A stretch of 64,000 nt of DNA, from the NCBI RefSeq assembly GCF_902806685.2, contig NC_048539.1, positions 5,034,501 to 5,098,500 of the forward strand, in the 5' to 3' direction. The notes below the pieces were generated by a model. That model was not told the DNA's origin. It worked only from the letters and a program-made list of their open reading frames with translations, and ran no database searches. This document shows positions 1 to 9,208 of the stretch, in pieces. How positions within the stretch are numbered: the first letter of the stretch is position 1; every line of letters begins with the position of its first letter. The position numbers and the translations under genes were made by a program. The DNA comes from Maniola hyperantus (lineage: Eukaryota; Arthropoda; Insecta; Lepidoptera; Nymphalidae).

Positions 1-227
1 TTATCTACCTACTACCTTGATGTACTAAAATATGCTGGTTTATTAAAATTACATACTTGGAATCCTTCTAAATGAGTAAGAAATTAGTATCCATAGAAGA
101 GCTATTTAAAAAAAAACCGTTGTTTTATGAAACCATTAGTATGACACTGGATTTCAGGTTGTAAGCAAAAAACGCGTGATAGCCAGCGAAAATATGTTTT
201 TTTTTGTTTCTATTATTCTGATACATG

Positions 228-465
228 ATAGCCCTTAACTGCAATCTCACCTGGTGGTAAGTGATGATGCAGTCTGAGATGGAAGCGGGCTAACCTGGAA
301 GGGGTATGGCAGTTTTTTAAACCAGTTTTTACTAAACCTAGCCCTTTGGTTTCTACAAGGCATCGACGTACCGGAACGCTAACTCGGTTGGCGGCATGGC
401 TTTGACAGTAGGGTGGTAACTAGCTACGGCAGAAGCCTCCCACCAGACCAGAGCCAAGTAAATTT
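228..465 (+). mobile_element. Interspersed repeat, 'CACCTGGTGGTAAGTGATGATG' family
   Basis: Starts gcccttaactgcaatctcac and continues through gaaggggtatggcag, cggaacgctaactcg and cctcccaccagacca. Other copies or parts lie at 2774-2906, 54953-55125 and 58168-58232. I see no clear polymerase III boxes, so the class is open. Confidence 0.7.
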
Positions 466-689
466 AAAAATTATAAAATTTCAAATTTCCCCTGTCGGGA
501 ATAGGTACCAGGACCTCCCACTGATAAGACCGCTGCTTTCACCACTGCGCCAGGGAGGTCGTCAAAATATTGTGTTAAGAATGACCGTCTATTGCGTAGT
601 ATAAGTATTACTGCATAAAGTTAGTTGATTTACCCATATTTTATTAAGTCACTGTTACGAGTGTAATTAACAAAACTTACCTGTTCCAG

Positions 690-3600
690 TGGGTTTAAAA
701 CTGTTGGGCCATTCGTTGTGATGATATACAGAATGGTAATGGGTGATCTTCTCCGATTTGTTTGTATTTATCTCGTATTTGTTATGGGATTTTCGCAAGG
801 TAAGTTTAAAAAAAACATCATTGATTTTCAACACAAATATTATTTGAAAGGCCTTGGTAAAGTTTTGGCTAAAACAATAAAAGCGCTGTAGTCCAGCCTT
901 CGTTAAAGCTTTTTGTTTTTACCTACCTGTTTTGTTCCGAGAATATAGTAATATGAAACTTTCAGCAAAGCGATTTCGATCCCTCGCTTCCCTCTTGTAC
1001 TTAACTAAACTTTTAGGTCGGAAAATCCCTTGTCAGATGTTGTATGTTAATTTTTGATGAATGATTTATCAATTAATTGTTTTGTAAATATACTGTATTA
1101 TTAAGAATAATATAATTAACAGCCTCATCTGGTGACAGAAGGGCTGGCTCATTTTTTGCGCAACAGCTCACCCTGCCTGTCCACCGCGGAAATGGAGCCA
1201 GTATTCTGGCACCATTCCACGCGGGCATGATTTGTATAGTAATCAGATAAGGCTAGCTTTAAATTTTATTATAATATTTTCAATAAAAAAAAGAAAAATA
1301 TTATATTGAATCTTCTTTATCTATACGTACCTACCTACTTAGTTTCGTCATGTCTGTCTATCCGTCCGTGTGTATTGCACATTCATCATTCACATTGTTA
1401 ACAAACTCTATTGCGGATTGTGATAGAGAAAAAACCGGCCAAGTGCGAGTCAGGCTCGCGCAACGAGGGTTCCGTACTACAGTCGTATTTTTCCGGCATT
1501 TTGCACGATAACTCAAAAACCATGATGCATAATTAAATAAATAAAAATCTGTTTTAGAATCCACAGGTAAAGACCTTTCATATGATACCCCACTTGATAT
1601 AGTTATCTTACTTCGAAAAATGAAAATACGAATTATTAGTTCACGACCACAATTTAATTTTTTTTGTGCGATATAACCACAAACTCACGGTTTTCAGATT
1701 TTTCCCCGAATGTCTGCTATAAGACCTACCTACCTGCCAAATTTCATGATTCTAGGTCAACGGGAAGTACCCTGTAGGTTTCTTGACAGACCGACAGACA
1801 GAAAGACAGACAGACAACAAAGTGATCCTATAAGGGTTCCGTTTTTCCTTTTGAGGTACGGAACCCTAAAAATCAAAGTTTCTAAGCAAGCAAAAATTGG
1901 TCGATACCTACTTACTTAGTAACTGTTCCATAAATTTTAAAATCCTTTCTTTTCAGCCTACTACGTAATATTTCTGTCATTCGACAACCCGAACACACCA
2001 GAAGGTGTGGATGATTCGGTGTCCAATCCCATGCCCTCACCGATGGAGAGCATAATGGCCATGTTCCTCATGTCACTCACGTCATTTTCCGATTATTATG
2101 GAGCGTTCGAGAGAACTGATCATGAAATAGCAGCTAAGGTAATTTTTTTTTTATTTGTACCAAAACATTTACAGTAAAGAGAAAAATAGAGTAAAAGTGT
2201 ACAGGAAGGCACTTATCTCTAAGAGAGATCTCTACCAGTGACCCTTGGCAGTGCGAGAGGTCGTAAAGGGAGTAGAATAGGTACAAAAAGAAGATTGGTA
2301 ACACAGACTTATAATAATGTATTTTCTTTTAAATAAGCATACGGTCGTTTTGAATTTTTATTAATTTTTAGTAGATCTTATAGCTGTCATTTGGGGAAAA
2401 ATCTGAAAACCGTGAATTTAGGGTTAGATCACACAAAAAAAATTAAATTGTGGTCATGAACTAATATAATAATTATTATAATTATTATATTAGTTCATGA
2501 CCACAATTTAATAACCCTAAATTCACGGTTTTCAGATTTTGAATTTAGGGTTATTTAGTATTTTCAACTTTCGAAGTGAGTGACTATATCAAGTGGGGTA
2601 TCATATGAAAGGTATTCACCTGTACATTCTAAAACAAATTTTTATTTATTTTTATGCATCATAGTTTTTGAATTATCGTGCAAAATGTCGAAAAAATATG
2701 ACTGTAGTACGGAACCCTCATTGCGCGAGCCTGACTCGCACTTGGCCGGTTTTTTTTTCGATTAGAAGTTCATTGTGATCTCACCTGGTGGTAAATGATC
2801 ATGCAGTCTAAGATGGAAGCGGGCAAATTTGGCAGTTTTATTAAACCCATACCCCTAATTATTGTTCTACATGGTATCATACCGGAACGGTTTTACCGGA
2901 GTTCAATTTTCATATTTTTAAGTAGCTTATAAGTTGATAAGTAATAAATAAGATCAGTTTCTTTCAGCTATTATTCGTGATATACATGATAATAGTAGCT
3001 ATTTTACTTGTAAACATGTTGATCGCTATGATGGGTAACACTTACCAGAAGATTGCCGAAACTCGAAACGAATGGCAGAGGCAATGGGCTAGAATAGTAC
3101 TAGTGGTGGAGAGGGGTGTACCGCCCGCCCAGAGGTTAAAGCAGCTGTTGGCTTATAGTCAACCGATGGCCAGCGGGAAGAGAGCTCTAGTGTTGAGAAT
3201 TAATCAAAAGGTAAGTTTATAATCTAAATATATAAAAGAAAAAAGGTGACTGACTGACTGCTCTATCAACGCATAGCTCAAACTACTGGACGGATCGGGC
3301 TGAAATTTGGCATGCAGATAGCTATTATGACGTAAGCATCCGCTAAGAAAGAATATTTGAAAATTCAACCCCTAATGGGGTGAAATAGGGGTTCGAAAGT
3401 TGTGTAGTCCACGCGGACGAAGTCGCGAGCATAAGCTAGTTGAAGACTAAAGTCTTCGAACAGTGCGTGATGCCAGTGATGACAATGGATCCGAGACATG
3501 GTCGCTTATTGAGAACCTCATAAGAAAGCTCACCCAGCGGGCGATGGAGAGAGCTATGCTTAGAGTTTCTTTACGTGATCAAATCAGAAATGAGGAGATC

Positions 3601-4430
3601 CGTAAAAGAACTAGAGTAACCGATATAGCTCAACGGGTTACGAAGCTGAAGTGGCAATGGGCAGGACACATAGTTCGTACAACCGATAGACGTTGGGGTC
3701 CCAAGGTGCTTGAATGGCGACCTCGCACCGGAAGATCAGTGTTGGAAGACCCCCCACTAGCATGGACGGACGACATCAGACGAGTCGCAGGGAGCCGCTG
3801 GATTCAGGCGGCGCAAGATCGTGGCCTGTGGTAGTCCCTACAAGAGACCTATGTCCAGCAGTGGACGTCTATCGGTTGATGATGATGAAGGTAGGAAAGA
3901 TAAGGAAGTGAGGCATAACTTACATTCAGTAATTAGATAATGACTAAATTCGAAACACTTAACTTTTTTTTTTTTTAAAGAATATTAGCCATGTTAAATG
4001 ACTAATATTCCCCTTTCCTCTCCAACTAAGCGTGAAGCTTGTGCTAGGAGTATAGGTACGACAATAGTGCAACGGGCGGGGTTTGAACCGTCGACCTTTC
4101 GGTTTCAGACCACTCCTTTAGCAGTTGAGCTATTGAGGCTCTAACTCTCTAACTAATAGTAGCAACTACTTTAACACTTGAAAAGAGCAACTGCCGAGTT
4201 TCTTCCATCCTAGTTACTAATTTTAAATGTGTTTGCAGGATGAAGACAAGGAAGAAATGAAGGAAATATTGGAAATGAAGCGAACTCACGAACGCATAGT
4301 CGCTAAAAGGAAGCAGCGAGATGAGGAATTAAAGGGGATGAAGGGGAAATTGCCTCCACCACCTGTTAGAGATTACCCTACCAAGAAAAATCCAAATGCT
4401 GTTAAAAAATCAAGCAAATTGATTATGTAG
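690..4430 (+). CDS. nan: TRPV-family cation channel, C-terminal part (probably Nanchung); 5' exons outside window
   Basis: Four phase-compatible exons are visible: 690-799, 1957-2138, 2968-3210 and 4239-4430 (stop TAG), about 241 residues. Exon 1 encodes membrane helix S5 (GDLLRFVCIYLVFVMGFSQ). Exon 2 carries the extracellular loop (FLSFDNPNTPEGVD) and the pore helix and filter (AMFLMSLTSFSDYYGAF). Exon 3 is helix S6 followed by the TRPV signature LLVNMLIAMMGNTY and then NEWQRQWARIVLVVERG. Exon 4 is a charged cytoplasmic tail ending KKSSKLIM. TRPV channels of this type work in the cilia of insect chordotonal (hearing and stretch) neurons. The run NEWQRQWARIVLVVERG and the short tail fit Nanchung better than Inactive, as I remember those families; the TRPV assignment is firm and the paralogue call less so. 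The introns carry LINE, SINE and Helitron-like insertions. AATAAA at about 4734 is a candidate poly(A) signal. Confidence 0.88.
1126..1280 (+). mobile_element. Third copy of the same LINE 3' end, plus strand
   Basis: Translation gives SSGDRRAGSFFAQQ and HRGNGASILAPFHAGMI, matching the ends of the 63-kb and 56-kb copies, followed by a related 3' UTR (cagataaggctagc). It lies in an intron of the TRPV gene. Confidence 0.7.
1429..1873 (+). mobile_element. GGGTTCCGT-bracketed non-autonomous element, full length
   Basis: Begins accggccaagtgcgagtcag, then gagggttccgtactac. An AT-rich core contains a (gaca)n tract, and the 3' end reads gggttccgtttttccttttg, then ggtacggaaccctaaaa. The inverted gggttccgt/acggaaccc motif gives the element a terminal hairpin. 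At least eight copies or parts occur in the window. Confidence 0.8.
2372..2756 (-). mobile_element. GGGTTCCGT element, minus strand, with inverted partial duplication
   Basis: From about 2490 to 2756 it is the reverse complement of the 5' half (ending cttggccggtttttt). The part at 2372-2480 is the same internal region in the opposite sense, so two half-copies meet head to head at a palindrome near 2481. Confidence 0.75.
2774..2906 (+). mobile_element. Partial copy, 'CACCTGGTGGTAAGTG' family
   Basis: Shares tctcacctggtggtaaatga, gtctaagatggaagcggg and ataccggaacgg with the copy at 228. It lies in a TRPV intron directly after a GGGTTCCGT element. Confidence 0.65.
3222..3440 (+). mobile_element. 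Helitron-like element, 'AAACCCCTATTTCACCCC' family
   Basis: Starts tctaaatatataaaagaaaa, holds gactgactgactg and attcaacccctaatggggtg, and ends gacgaagtcgcgagcataag-CTAG. The 5'-TC and 3'-CTAG ends, with no terminal inverted repeat, are Helitron-type. Confidence 0.7.
3441..3893 (+). mobile_element. RTE LINE 3' fragment
   Basis: This encodes the last ~130 residues of RTE ORF2: LKTKVFEQCVMPVM, QRAMERAMLRVSLRDQIRNE, TDIAQRVTKLKWQWAGHIVR and LEWRPRTGR. It then stops (TAG at 3832) and ends tgatgatgatga. It lies in the last intron of the TRPV gene and abuts the CTAG end of a Helitron-like element at 3440. Confidence 0.88.
3967..4140 (-). mobile_element. tRNA-derived SINE, second family
   Basis: The reverse complement begins agcctcaatagctcaactg (box A region) and has gacggttcaaaccccgcc (box B), then a body ending in aatattagtcatttaacatg and a poly(T)/(A) tract. 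Another copy lies at 48.0 kb. Confidence 0.8.
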
Positions 4431-4459
4431 AACTATTTGAAGTGACATAATATTAAGTA

Positions 4460-4639
4460 CCGTACGCGGCCAAAAGTGATGAACATCGGCCTTTAAAATG
4501 ACTTTTCATCTTTGTAGAGCGTTGTCTCTGTCACTCATACCCATATGACGCTTTGTCGGTCTTAACGACCGAGACAGTGCTCTACAAATGTTCTGTCTCC
4601 TTCTAAAGATCGATGTTCATCACTTTTGGCCGCGTACTG
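4460..4639. mobile_element. MITE with TA target duplication (Tc1/mariner-like)
   Basis: Terminal inverted repeats of about 29 bp begin C(C/A)GTACGCGGCCAAAAGTG and differ at one or two sites. The element is 180 bp, flanked by TA on both sides (4458-4459 and 4640-4641), with no coding capacity. It sits in the 3' UTR or just past the TRPV stop codon. Confidence 0.8.
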
Positions 4640-4845
4640 TATTAATATATTCATCTCATTTTATTAGAAGTTGTTAAGCGTAGTGACAAAATATAACTTG
4701 CTTTTGTTATTTGTTTCGAACTTAACAATAACTTAATAAAGAGATTAATAATGATAACTTAGCGTTATTTGGCAAAATTCAACTAATGGTAAAGTAAATG
4801 ATGATGCAGTCTTATGGGGATATAATTTACCCTGGAATAATCTTC

Positions 4846-5041
4846 TCTATATATAAAAATGAATCGCTAAATGTGTTGCTGATCGCAAATCTCGAGAACA
4901 GCTGAACCGATTTCGCTAATTTTTTTTCACAATATTTCTTGAAGTACCTACGAGGATGGTTCGTACGCAGAGAAAAATTTAAAAAACTGCCTGAAAAAGA
5001 ATCGACTGTTAGGCGGTACGAAGTTCGCCGGGGCAGCTAGT
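4846..5041 (+). mobile_element. Helitron-like element, third family
   Basis: Starts tctatatataaaaatgaatc and has gaacagctgaaccgatttcg. Ends gtacgaagttcgccggggca-gCTAG. Confidence 0.6.
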
Positions 5042-5254
5042 ACTTATAGCTTATAATAATAGACTCTCATAACTTCTAAATAATCCATTTCTGCGCAACA
5101 TCATGCTGAAATGCTCCAGCCCCATGTAAGATTCTCCTCCCAGATCTAAATTGACAGCTTGAATCCTTTTCCCCCCTAAATATTAATGCAAAAAACTTTA
5201 TGTAGAATCATTAAATGCCCCCCACTAATTCTATTATCTATAGTTGATGCCTGT

Positions 5255-5390
5255 AAGTCCTGCAACTTGCGTGCGCATATGGGAACTCTTTGATTTTCCG
5301 GGATAAAAAGTAGCCTATGTTCCAGCTTTATCAATGCAAAAAATCGCATTATTCCGTTGCTCCATTGTGGCTTGATTGAAGCATAAACCA
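5255..5390 (-). mobile_element. Helitron-like internal fragment
   Basis: ttgattttccgggataaaaa and gtagcctatgttccagcttt match the interior of the ATGCGAAAGTGTG family on the minus strand. The ends are absent. Confidence 0.5.
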
Positions 5391-5745
5391 ACAAAGAAAT
5401 ACTTTCACATTTACGAGTAAGTATTATTATTAGTTGTGATATGAGTTATGATCACGAAATTGCTAATATGTAAGTAAGTAGGCATAGAGCATTGACCTTA
5501 GCTCGTATTTAGTTATGTCAATCAAAATCCTTCAGAATAAAATACGGTAGCATAACTTAGCTAAAATTAAGCCAAATATGCATTGATGATATTATGGAAA
5601 CTGTTAAAAGGTCAAGTAGCAAAATTATTGCCTAAGACCGCGTTCTGCGACCCACATTTTAAGCACAGAAGTACCCAAAGGTGTAAACATGGCAAGTTCA
5701 AATTTCTCTCTTACTAAATTATTTACAATGTCTTTTTATTTGCTA

Positions 5746-6042
5746 CCAGCGACCCGCCCCGGCTTCGCATGGGTGCAATGTAGATACTAATGTGGTCTCA
5801 TTGAGGTGTCATTGCCAAGGAAAGTCTCAAATAAGAGGATTTTTTCCGACCTAATTCATATTATTTCAATTTCTCTAGGGATCTCTAATTTTTTGAGAAT
5901 TAAACTATAGCTATAAACCTTCCTCTTGAATCACTCTATCTATTGGTGAAAATCGCATTAAAAATCCGTTGCGTAGTTTAAAAGATCTACGCGTTCATAT
6001 ATACAGACAGCGGGAAGCGAGTTTATTTTATACTATGTAAAG
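5746..6042 (-). mobile_element. Helitron-like element, fourth family
   Basis: Left end ctaccagcgacccgccccgg-cttcgcatggg. The right part has aaaatccgttgcgtagttta and a short run to atatacagacagcgg. Similar boundaries occur in other lepidopteran CTAG-ended elements. Confidence 0.5.
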
Positions 6043-6094
6043 ATAAAGAAGCAATACGGACTAATAGGGATGTGTCCGTCCTTGGTCCAAGCCA

Positions 6095-6215
6095 ATGTAT
6101 AGTCCGTACAAAATGAGCCAATGATTTTAACTCTATGGGTCAACTGTCATGTCAAAAGTAGATTCACCTTTGAAATGTACTTTTGACATGACAATTGTCA
6201 CATAAATTTAAAATG
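6095..6215. repeat. Inverted repeat around tgacatgtcaaaagta
   Basis: catgtcaaaagtagattcac and aatgtacttttgacatgaca face each other within about 60 bp. It looks like the core of a small MITE. Confidence 0.5.
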
Positions 6216-6689
6216 GCGCGTGAGAAGTTAAATTTTACGTGTTATACACAAACATTGCGTTGTCGCCAAAAGTCAAGGGGGATTTCTCACGTACCTACGC
6301 GTGCATAGATAATAGCGTTTTCACATTATCCGATCCGACATCGATAAGACGCTACTTTACGCTTGACCAAGATACTTCAAACGATCTATTTTGAACCTAT
6401 ATAAGCCTAACCTATATAACCAATAATAGCGTTGCATCTCGCCAGAACGATCTCTTACGCTTTTTGCCAGTTTACTAAAAGAATTACAACTAAGAGCCAG
6501 AGATTTTCGACTCTTATGTTTATACAGTTATTGTGAGATATTAGTGATAATAACCAGAACCGACAGCTTAACGTGCTCTCCGAGGCACGCAGAAAACAAA
6601 AAGGTCAAATCGGAGCTCAAAAATTGGTCACTCATTAATCAAGCCTACCAACTTGGCTCCATGTACTTAGCAATCGCAATAAAAATCCG

Positions 6690-6836
6690 TCCGATCCGGA
6701 TCCGTGAAAATACCTACCTACGGATATAAAAATATCTACGTTATGGCATACGTACTCATAAGCTACCATACAAGTACAAATAGGTACATAGTTCGGAAAA
6801 CAAAAAGGAACGTATTTTCACGGACTCGGATCGGAT
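6690..6836. repeat. Inverted repeat, MITE-like
   Basis: ccgatccggatccgtgaaaa at the left pairs with ttttcacggactcggatcgg at the right, separated by about 98 bp. The true ends are unclear. Confidence 0.5.
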
Positions 6837-7154
6837 GAGTGCGTGATCGCTCTTAGTCTAAGTAAGGATTTAGACACTATAACAACTAGCTATCGTACTT
6901 GAAGGACATGAGAGAGTCAAATAAACATAACATTTTTCGTGCCCCGAATCGTCGGGTGTGGAAATTCTCAACAATAAGGCGTCTTACTTGTACTAATATA
7001 ATTTGTACGATTAGTATCTTTTTATGAGGAACGCATTGCGTTGTCACCACACCACAACGCTCCAGGCATTAGCTCGTATTGTGTGTGAATTACGAAATGC
7101 GTAGACTTATCCATTGAGGCGAGGGATTTCGACAAATAATGCCTATTGGTAATT

Positions 7155-7403
7155 GTGATGAGCCTAGTGGTCAAGACGTCGGCCTTCTATTCGGGAGGTC
7201 GGGAGTTCGATTTTGCGCACGCATATCTCACTCTTCGAAGATATCACTGCTTTAACGGTGAAGGAAAACATCGCGAGGAAACCTGCAAGCCTGAGTTCTC
7301 CGTAATATTCTCAAAGATGTGCGAAGTCTGCCAATGCGGAATGTGGCCCATTCCGTGGCAGACCATGGCGTAAACCTATCTCATTCTGATTAGGTTTATT
7401 ATG
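7155..7403 (+). mobile_element. tRNA-derived SINE, diverged tail
   Basis: The head reads gcctagtggtcaagacgtcg and the B box is ggagttcgattttg. The middle (aacggtgaaggaaaacatcg) matches, while the 3' third differs from the reference copy, suggesting a subfamily. Confidence 0.75.
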
Positions 7404-7451
7404 ATGAAATCTGTCATTTAGTATGGATGAAAAAGTTTTCTGTCCCTTTTC

Positions 7452-7489
7452 CGTTCAGACTACACTAGCTGCCTAGTGTAGTCTGAACG
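7452..7489. repeat. Perfect 17-bp hairpin with a 4-base loop
   Basis: cgttcagactacactag, then ctgc, then the exact reverse complement. Confidence 0.88.
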
Positions 7490-7924
7490 AAAATCAGTAT
7501 ACATACTCGTATATATAGTATCGACAGATTTACGCATGCTTCCTGCTTACCTTGAAAATTTACACTACAGCCTCTGATGTTTGCAGGCGAGAGTGTACTA
7601 CACAATATGATGATAATGATGATGATGATGGTCATTGTGAACTTATAATTTCACCTCCTCATTATTTATCCAGCAAGTACCTACCTGGGTATTTCCCAAC
7701 AGATTTTTTTCTCAGTTTAGTACCCGGACCTGCTTAATATTCTAATCCATGTTCCATTATTTCCCATATAGTAAGTAGGTATGCTAACAGATTTTACATG
7801 GAGGCTGGGACGATTGCATCAATTTAAGCTTGCTCTTTACATACATTGTGGCACGCCCAAACGTCGTCGTCGAGTGTCGTCTTGTGCCTATTATAATATA
7901 TTAGGAGTCTATTTCTATAATATG

Positions 7925-8112
7925 ACGCGTAAGTTTAGGTTTTTCCAAAATCCCGTAGGAACTGTTTGATTTTCCGGAACAAAGAGTAGCCTGTCCTTTC
8001 TCGGGATGTAAGCTGTCTCTGTACCCATCAAAATCGGTTAAACGGATGGTCCGTGAAATTCTAGCAGACAGACAGGCGGACACGTTTTCGCATTTATAAT
8101 ATTAGTATGGAT
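7925..8112 (-). mobile_element. Helitron-like element, 'ATGCGAAAGTGTG' family
   Basis: Reverse complement of the family seen whole at 49.75 kb: tccggaacaaagagtagcct, cggttaaacggatggtccgt, and gcatttataatattagtatg at the right. Confidence 0.65.
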
Positions 8113-8258
8113 TACCATTATCTAAAGTACCTAACTACGTATTGCTCAGTAATATAGTATACTAAGTACTTATTGGTAGAATGTAGATGAATTTGACGAT
8201 TCAAAAGTACTTGTAAAAGTTTAATTGAATAAAAAATATTTTTATTTATTTATTAACT

Positions 8259-8455
8259 AGCTTATGCCCGCGACTTCGTCCGCGTGGAATTCATTTTTTT
8301 TAAATCACGTGGGAACTTTTTGATTTTCCGGGATAGCCTATGTCACTCTCCAAGTCTTTATCTATCTATATTCTATACCCATGTAAAAAAATCACGTCAA
8401 TCCCTTCGCACTTCGCACACTTCCACATTCGCATTTATAATAAGGGTACTAATGA
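8259..8455 (-). mobile_element. Helitron-like element, rearranged
   Basis: Begins ctagcttatgcccgcgactt and ends cattcgcatttataataagg, with a foreign middle. Confidence 0.6.
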
Positions 8456-8610
8456 GGGGATTAAGTGCAGCTCTGCATGCTTTACAGGTTACCCTGAACG
8501 TAAAGCCTCGCAATTTCTGCTTCACAGCAGCGACGACGTGATGAAACTTATTTTGTGAAGACCGTACAATAAGTGCTGCTTGCAATATGAAGGAATGAAT
8601 TAATGCAAAA

Positions 8611-8909
8611 TGAAGCTGTGATAGCCTAGTGGTTAGGACGTCCGCCTCCTAATCTGAGGTCGGAGTTCGATCCCGGGCACGCACCTTTAACTTTTCGTGG
8701 TTATGTGCGTTTTAATGCTTTAACGGTGAAGGAAAACATCGTGAGGAAACCTAATGCCTGAGAGTTCTCCATAATGTTCTCAAAGGTGTGTGAAGTCTGC
8801 CAATCCGCAATTGGCCAGCGTGGTAGAATATGGCCAAAACACTTCTCACTCAGAGCGGAGACCCGTGCTCTGTAGTGAGCCGGCGACGGGTTGATCGTGT
8901 GTGTGTGTT
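8611..8909 (+). mobile_element. tRNA-derived SINE, near full length
   Basis: The head has polymerase III box A (tagcctagtggttaggacg) and box B (gagttcgatcccggg). The body has the family markers aacggtgaaggaaaacatcg and gtggtagaatatggccaaaa, and it ends in ccggcgacgggttgatcgtg. It is the reference copy for the other entries of this family. Confidence 0.85.
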
Positions 8910-9152
8910 AACCTGGTCTCATCAGATAGGAATATTAAATAGTATTTGCATAATTTGCGTACATTCAAAATTGTATTCGATTCGGATGATTCCAATGATC
9001 TCTAGACTCTATACATTTTAATTGCGACTGACAAAGTTCAAAATCTCAGCGCGGTCGTCTTCAGAACCGTAGCATAGTATAGTGAACTATTGACATTGGC
9101 TAGCAAATTTTGCGTAACCAAATGGCTCATTGATGAGCAAGTAGTGGTGGCG

Positions 9153-9158
9153 TATATA
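9153..9158 (+). promoter_or_regulatory. TATA box of the Gln/Pro-rich protein gene
   Basis: The motif cgTATATAac lies about 55 bp before the first ATG (9209), with a likely start of transcription near 9180-9185. The same layout of TATA box, short leader and three-codon first exon is common in insect genes for secreted structural proteins. Confidence 0.55.
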
Positions 9159-9208
9159 ACAGAGATTTGTCTATTTACATCGCACACTGACCTCGGTAAC
9201 CTCGAGAC

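Noticed and set aside
5176..5394. 72-codon minus-strand ORF
   Set aside because: It reads through an internal fragment of a Helitron-like element and has no independent support.
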